A DNA stretch of 64,000 bases from Nocardia sp. CDC159 (GTDB taxonomy: Bacteria > Actinomycetota > Actinomycetes > Mycobacteriales > Mycobacteriaceae), in NCBI RefSeq assembly GCF_023740735.1, contig NZ_JAMRXH010000005.1, positions 62,001 to 126,000 of the forward strand, in the 5' to 3' direction. Below the pieces are notes generated by a model. The model saw only the letters and a program-made list of their open reading frames with translations. It ran no database searches and had not been told where the DNA came from. Positions within the stretch are counted from its first letter, which is position 1; every line of letters starts with the position of its first letter. This document shows positions 59,214 through 64,000 of this stretch, piece by piece. Position numbers and translations under genes: made by a program.

Positions 59214-59292
59214 GCAGGCCGATCTTAGTGTTCGACCACAGTGGTCACAACAGCTACGCCCACGGTTCGCGGCCGGAGCGAAGCGGAGGCCA

Positions 59293-59865
59293 TCAAATAC
59301 AGCGTATCGAGGTGAGGGGGTAATCCCCCTGGCGCTCGCGGCCGCCGAGGAAGCTCAGCTCGAGCACGACCGCCGCCGCGGCGACTTGGGCGCCCGCCGA
59401 GGTGAACAGCTCGGCGGCCGCGGCCAGGGTGCCGCCGGTGGCGAGCACGTCGTCGAGCAGCAGCACCCGGCGACCGGACAGTTCCACGCCGTCGGCCGGG
59501 ATCTCCAGCGCGGCCGAACCGTATTCGAGGGTGTATTCGCGCGAGAGCACGGGCGGCGGCAGCTTGCCCGCCTTGCGCACGGCCACCACACCGGTGCCGA
59601 GCACCGCGGCCACGCCCGCGCCGAGCAGGAAGCCGCGGGCGTCCACGCCCGCGACCAGATCGACGTCGGAAGCGACCGCGCCCAGGCAATCGATGACCGC
59701 ATGGAAGCCCTCGGCATCGGCGAAGACCGGCGTCAGGTCGGCGAACCGCACGCCGGGACTGGGGAAGTCGTCGTGCCAGCGCGTCAGCCGCTGCACGGCC
59801 TCCGACGCCCGCGCGATCCGCTCACCCGCCGACTCCTCGGTCTCCACCATTCCATGCTTGCTCAT
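59293..59865 (-). CDS. apt: Adenine phosphoribosyltransferase
   Basis: 190 aa. PRPP-binding motif LLDDVLATGGTLAAAAELF and the type-I PRTase substrate loop VAVRKAGKLPPPVLSREYTL. Converts adenine and PRPP to AMP in purine salvage. Normally adjacent to rel (Rv2584c-Rv2583c in M. tuberculosis); here 35 kb separates them. ATG 59865. Confidence 0.95.
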   Translation of the reverse strand: MSKHGMVETEESAGERIARASEAVQRLTRWHDDFPSPGVRFADLTPVFADAEGFHAVIDCLGAVASDVDLVAGVDARGFLLGAGVAAVLGTGVVAVRKAGKLPPPVLSREYTLEYGSAALEIPADGVELSGRRVLLLDDVLATGGTLAAAAELFTSAGAQVAAAAVVLELSFLGGRERQGDYPLTSIRCI

Positions 59866-59900
59866 CTACACCCACTCCCTCATCTCGCGCCCGGGGACGC

Positions 59901-61574
59901 TCACCGCTGCAACACCCAGCGGTCCATATTCCAACCCGATCCGGCCTTGGTCGGGTTCGCGATCCCGTTCTCCATGCCCTCACCGAACGCGATGGTGCGC
60001 GGCGTGGCGAACAGCGGGATCGACGGCATGTCGTTCCACAACAGGTTCTCCGCCTCGCCGTCGAGATTCAATACGGTCGTCGAATTCTCGTCGGCCGCAA
60101 GCTGATCCGCGATCGCATCGTAACGCCCGTTACCGTATCGCCCGAAATTCAGGCCCTGCCCGCCGTGCAGCGCGGCCACGGCCTCGATACCCGGCAGCGA
60201 GCCGGACGGCCCGGGCGCGGCGGCCGTACCGCCCAGCACCGCGTCGACCTTGCCCTCGCTCAGCTGCGTCGGCACGAAATCCGGCGCGCCCGCGTCGACG
60301 ACGGTGATGCCCGCCGGCTTGCAGGCCTCGGCGATCATCGCGACCGTCTGCGCGCGCCGGTCGTCGGGTGTGCGGTAACCGATCCGCACGGTCGGATTCT
60401 GGTTACCCAGCCCCTGGCGCGCCGCGGCGGCATCGCCGCTCCGGTACTTGTCGGCCGGACCCGTCACCGCGGGGTAGTACGGCGAATCCTGTTGCACCGT
60501 CCGGGAATTCAGCAGGCCCGAGCCCAGACCGGACTTGGCGTCGAAGCCGGGATGGCCGAGCTCGTCGAACAGCGCCTGCCGCGGCACACATGCCGCGAAC
60601 GCCCGACGCACATCGGGCGAGGCGAACGGGCCGCCGGTGGCCAGCACCAGCTGTTCGGCCCCGCGCCCGGGCACCTGTCGCACCGAGAACCCGTTCAGAC
60701 TCAGGTCCTTGATCGAACCCGCCCCGACGTCGACCACGCCGACGGCCTTGTCGGAGATCTTCTTGGCCAGATCGCTGGCGCGGGTCCACACCACGACGCG
60801 CGGCGTCTTGGCGGCATCACCCCACCACTTGTCGTTCTTGACCAGCACCAGACCGTCGCTGTCGCTGAACGATTCGACGCGATACGGGCCCGAGGACGGC
60901 AGCAGCTTGGTATCGATGTTGCCCGGCTTCAGATTCCAGCCGGTGTTCCAGAACTGCGCCAGCCGGTCCAGCACCGCCTGATCGCGAGACTGCACCGCCG
61001 ACACCACATTCGGAATGCCGGCGGCCTGCGCGGCGATGTGCGCGGGCATCAGATCACCGGCGTTGAACAGCGTCTTCCAGGCCAGGAAGTGCCGGTCGGG
61101 CCGGAACACCACGGTCGCGTCCTTGGAGCCGGGCTGGCAGTCCACCCGCTCGATATCGGAGTATCCGGCCGTGGAGGCGGCGTCGAACTGCTTGTATCGC
61201 CCACTGCGCGCGGCCCATTCGAGCACCAGGTCGTCGCAGGAGGTGGGCACGCCGTCGGAGTAGACGCCGTCCGGATTGAGCCGGTACTGGATGGTCTGCG
61301 CCTCGCCGGGCACCTCCTTGGCGGTGCCGAAGTCGGTGTCGGCGACCGGCTGGCCGTCCGGGCCGGTGTAGAAGAATCCGGTCAGCACCCGCGAGAACAC
61401 CGCCGCCGCACCGCCGTTCGCGCCGAGCGCGCTGCCGCCGTTGTAGCTGACCGGCGCCGCGTCGACCGCGTAGCCGATCGAGGGCACCTGATTCTTACTG
61501 GAGCACCCCGCGAGCACACCCGAGACGAGTGCGCCCGCGGTCAGCGCTGCGGCCAGCTGTCGAGTGAACCGCAT
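59901..61574 (-). CDS. Family-5 solute-binding lipoprotein
   Basis: 557 aa. Lipoprotein signal RFTRQLAAALTAGALVSGVL then AGCSSK. The mature protein is an SBP-family-5 (peptide/nickel-type) protein (GVYSDGVPTSCDDLVLEWAA, the C-terminal NLLWNDMPSIPLFATP). It corresponds by place to Rv2585c between apt and secF. No permease nearby. Confidence 0.93.
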   Translation of the reverse strand: MRFTRQLAAALTAGALVSGVLAGCSSKNQVPSIGYAVDAAPVSYNGGSALGANGGAAAVFSRVLTGFFYTGPDGQPVADTDFGTAKEVPGEAQTIQYRLNPDGVYSDGVPTSCDDLVLEWAARSGRYKQFDAASTAGYSDIERVDCQPGSKDATVVFRPDRHFLAWKTLFNAGDLMPAHIAAQAAGIPNVVSAVQSRDQAVLDRLAQFWNTGWNLKPGNIDTKLLPSSGPYRVESFSDSDGLVLVKNDKWWGDAAKTPRVVVWTRASDLAKKISDKAVGVVDVGAGSIKDLSLNGFSVRQVPGRGAEQLVLATGGPFASPDVRRAFAACVPRQALFDELGHPGFDAKSGLGSGLLNSRTVQQDSPYYPAVTGPADKYRSGDAAAARQGLGNQNPTVRIGYRTPDDRRAQTVAMIAEACKPAGITVVDAGAPDFVPTQLSEGKVDAVLGGTAAAPGPSGSLPGIEAVAALHGGQGLNFGRYGNGRYDAIADQLAADENSTTVLNLDGEAENLLWNDMPSIPLFATPRTIAFGEGMENGIANPTKAGSGWNMDRWVLQR

Positions 61575-61583
61575 GCGCGCCCC

Positions 61584-62777
61584 TCAGTGCCTTCTCTTGT
61601 GCCGTTTCCCGCTGGGTCGGGCCCCGGGTCTCGGTGCGCCCGAACCGTATTCGCGCGGCCGCACCGGGGTGCTGATCGCCCCGGCCCGCTCGGCCGCCGC
61701 CTCGCGCACCCGCGCCTGCGCGGCGTTGGACCGCTTGGCGAGCACCTTCTTGGTGTGCCCGGCGACCGGCCCGAAGCGCTCCTTGATCGACACCAGCAGG
61801 GGCACCGCGAAGAAGATCGAGGAGTACGCGCCGACGATCATGCCGACCAGCTGCACCAGCGCCAGATCCTTGAGCGTGCCCACGCCCAGCAGCCACACCG
61901 CGATCACCAGCATGCCGATGATGGGCAGAATGCCGATGATCGTGGTGTTGATCGAACGCATCAGCGTCTGGTTGGCCGCCAGATTGGCCTGCTCCCCATA
62001 GGTGCGCCGGGTCAGGTGCAGCACGCCGCGGGTGTTCTCCTCGACCTTGTCGAAGACGACCACGTTGTCGTAGAGCACGTAGCCGAGCACCGTGAGCAGA
62101 CCGATCACCGCCGCCGGTGTCACCTCGAATCCGACGATCGAATAGATGCCCGCGGTCACGATCAGATTGAAGAACAGCGAGGCGATCGAGGCGATCGACA
62201 TATCGCGCTCGAATCGGATCGCGATGTAGATCATCGTCAGCAGCACGAACACCACCAGCGCGATGATCGCCTTGCGGGTGATCTGGCCGCCCCAGGTCTC
62301 ACTGATCTCGGCGATGCTGATCGCGGCGCGGCTTTCCGCGCCCGAGGAATCCTTCGGATGGAACGCGTCGAACAGTGCCGCCTGCACCGTGTCCTGCTGC
62401 GCGGCGGTCAGGGTGTCGGAGCGGATCTCGAACGACGACGCCGCGCCCGCACCGACCTTCTGCACGGTCACCGGGCTGTGGCCCAGCGCCCGGGCGTAGA
62501 CATCGGAGACCTGCGTGGTGCTCATATCCCCCGACGCGGGCACCTGGATCCGGGTGCCGCCGGCGAAGTCGATGCCCAGGGTGAACCCCTTGAGCCCGAT
62601 GCTCAGCAGGGCGATCAGCACGAGCGCGGCGCTGATGATGTAGTACAGCCGACGCCGACCGACGATCTGGAAACCGCCGGTGCCGGTGTAGAGCCGCTCG
62701 AAGAAGCCGTGCTTGGGCCCCTCGGCGATCGGTTCGTCGAGGGCGTCCAGGACGGGACTGGAGTTGCTCATTCTCAC
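61584..62777 (-). CDS. secF: Protein translocase subunit SecF
   Basis: 397 aa with six membrane segments and the first-helix/ periplasmic block [13 protein letters not shown], and the helices with [20 protein letters not shown]. SecF works with SecD in proton-driven late steps of Sec export. Overlaps the secD stop by 4 nt. Confidence 0.96.
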   Translation of the reverse strand: MRMSNSSPVLDALDEPIAEGPKHGFFERLYTGTGGFQIVGRRRLYYIISAALVLIALLSIGLKGFTLGIDFAGGTRIQVPASGDMSTTQVSDVYARALGHSPVTVQKVGAGAASSFEIRSDTLTAAQQDTVQAALFDAFHPKDSSGAESRAAISIAEISETWGGQITRKAIIALVVFVLLTMIYIAIRFERDMSIASIASLFFNLIVTAGIYSIVGFEVTPAAVIGLLTVLGYVLYDNVVVFDKVEENTRGVLHLTRRTYGEQANLAANQTLMRSINTTIIGILPIIGMLVIAVWLLGVGTLKDLALVQLVGMIVGAYSSIFFAVPLLVSIKERFGPVAGHTKKVLAKRSNAAQARVREAAAERAGAISTPVRPREYGSGAPRPGARPSGKRHKRRH

Positions 62778-64000
62778 GCCTCCTTACCGGCGCCAGCGAG
62801 AACGCCCGCGGCGGCCTTGCGTTCGCGGGCCAATTCCTGCACCGCGCCCAGGCCGTTGACCGCGGGCTTGGCCCAGAACGGCGAGCGCGAGGCCATCATC
62901 ATCAGCGGCGAGGTGACCAGGTACAGCACGATCACGTCGAGCACGGTGGTCAGGCCGAGGGTGAAGGCGAAGCCCCGCACCTGACCGGCGGCCAGGATGT
63001 AGAGCACCGCCGAGGCGATCAGGCTGACGGTCTTGCCCGAGAGGTTGGTGCGCTGGGCGCGGGCCCAGCCGCGCGGCACGGCCGAGCGGAAGCTGCGGCC
63101 CTCGCGCATCTCGTCCTTGATGCGTTCGAAGAACACCACGAACGAGTCGGCGGTCATACCGATACCGATGATCAGACCGGCGATGCCGGCCAGGTCGAGG
63201 GTGAAGTTGATCCACCTGCCGAGCAGCACGATGATGCCGTACACCGCGAAACCCGATGCGACGAGCGAGAATCCGGCCAGGAAGCCGAGCATGCGGTAGT
63301 AGAGCAGGCAGTACAGCAGACAGGCGATCAGGCCGATCGCACCGGCGATCAGACCCGCCCGCAGCGAGGACAGGCCCAGGGTCGCCGAGACGGTCTGCGC
63401 CTCGGAGGTCGCGAACGACAGCGGCAGGGAGCCGTACTTCAGCTGGTTGGCCAGTTCCTTGGCGGTGGTGGCGGTGAAGCTGCCGTAGATCGAGGTGCGG
63501 CCGCCGAGCTGCGGTCCCTGATCCACCCGCGGGGCGCTGACCACACGGGAGTCCAGCGCGAAGGCCACGCGCTTGTTGACGTATTCGCCGGTCAGCTGGG
63601 CCCAGGGATCGGAGTTCTTGAACTCCATGTTGACCACCCAGCGGGTGCCCTGCGTGTCGTATTCGGCGGTGGCGTCCTTGATGTCCTGGCCGTCGATGCG
63701 GCTCTTGTCCAGCAGGTAGACCTCGCTGCCGTCGGTCGCACAGGTGACCAGCGGCAGGTTCGGATCGTCGTTACCGGCCAGCGGATCGGGCTTGCTGCAG
63801 TCCAGCGTCGCGAGCGCCTGCTGCTGCACCTGCGGGTCGGTGCTCTGCCGCAGCGCCTTGGCGTCGGCGATTTCCTTCTGCGTCTTCTGCGCCTCGGTCA
63901 GGTTCTGATTCGGTTGCGGCGCGGGCGAAGTCGTGGGCGGCACCGGGGTGTCCACGGGCGGCTCGGGGGCCTGGCGCGGATAGACCCGGTTCTGCGGCGC
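62774..64000 (-). CDS. secD: Protein translocase subunit SecD, C-terminal part (cut by window end)
   Basis: The last about 408 residues. The frame stays open to the window end, so the N-terminal helix and first periplasmic part are missing. Seen: Pro/Gln-rich linker, P1 domain ([16 protein letters not shown]), and five C-terminal membrane segments with [24 protein letters not shown] at 63955 is only an internal codon, not the start. Confidence 0.95.
   Translation of the reverse strand, partial: APQNRVYPRQAPEPPVDTPVPPTTSPAPQPNQNLTEAQKTQKEIADAKALRQSTDPQVQQQALATLDCSKPDPLAGNDDPNLPLVTCATDGSEVYLLDKSRIDGQDIKDATAEYDTQGTRWVVNMEFKNSDPWAQLTGEYVNKRVAFALDSRVVSAPRVDQGPQLGGRTSIYGSFTATTAKELANQLKYGSLPLSFATSEAQTVSATLGLSSLRAGLIAGAIGLIACLLYCLLYYRMLGFLAGFSLVASGFAVYGIIVLLGRWINFTLDLAGIAGLIIGIGMTADSFVVFFERIKDEMREGRSFRSAVPRGWARAQRTNLSGKTVSLIASAVLYILAAGQVRGFAFTLGLTTVLDVIVLYLVTSPLMMMASRSPFWAKPAVNGLGAVQELARERKAAAGVLAGAGKEA

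Overview
The window is high-GC actinobacterial chromosome, most likely Nocardia or a close mycolate-producing relative. The inference rests on anchor order: secD-secF-solute-binding lipoprotein-apt at the right, rel in the middle, ppiB and the first codons of hisS at the left. In Mycobacterium tuberculosis the same genes (secD, secF, Rv2585c, apt, relA, ppiB, with hisS close by) lie almost next to each other. Here two blocks separate them: about 20 kb between ppiB and rel, and about 35 kb between rel and apt. No tRNA, rRNA, integrase, relaxase or CRISPR array was seen.

Left block (about 1.5-20 kb). A compact, nearly all minus-strand operon encodes a conjugation-like type IV secretion apparatus: DUF4913 protein, VirD4/TraG coupling ATPase, anchored extracytoplasmic domain protein, M23/transglycosylase/NlpC cell-wall enzyme, an IS3-OrfA-like HTH protein, VirB4-like ATPase with a long disordered N-terminus, SCO6880-type protein, VirB6-like membrane protein, two related anchored proteins, two small pilin-like membrane proteins, two ParA/MinD-like proteins that lack the P-loop lysine, a single-pass protein and a cutinase-like enzyme. 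There is no relaxase, so it may be an export machine or a decayed element.

Middle (20-25 kb). A DMT-type transporter, a remnant of a secreted Cys-containing protein, rel, and about 1 kb of non-coding DNA with a 4 x 19-bp tandem repeat.

Biosynthetic cluster (25-38.4 kb, plus strand). An NB-ARC regulator precedes a coupled PEP-mutase-like/solute-binding-protein pair and a nine-gene, mostly 4-nt-overlapping operon. That operon starts with a lysine/ornithine N-hydroxylase, a cupin, a MetRS-like protein and a DAO-type FAD oxidase. This is the set known to make hydrazinoacetic acid (N-N bond formation) from lysine and glycine. An ATP-grasp ligase, a small beta-type protein, a BBE-type oxidase, a flavin reductase and an acyl-CoA-dehydrogenase-fold monooxygenase follow. 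The cluster should make a hydrazine-derived or diazo-type small molecule. A YnfA protein and an ABC-F ATPase lie beyond it.

Tail module (40.7-56.9 kb, minus strand). A siphovirus-like tail gene set is present: tail terminator, major tail protein, frameshifted tail chaperones, tape measures, Dit-like, Gp37-like and minor tail or fibre proteins. No head, portal, terminase, lysis or integration genes are seen. It contains two different tape-measure proteins with unrelated N-terminal domains, one of them a zeta-toxin kinase. Each is preceded by a small immunity-like gene. Between them lie another immunity-like gene and a frameshifted tape-measure C-terminal scar. I read this as an array of toxin-loaded tape-measure cassettes on a tail-like particle.

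Right (57-64 kb). A TetR regulator with a palindromic operator and a VOC protein, two small conserved proteins, then the core genes apt, solute-binding lipoprotein, secF and secD (cut by the window end).
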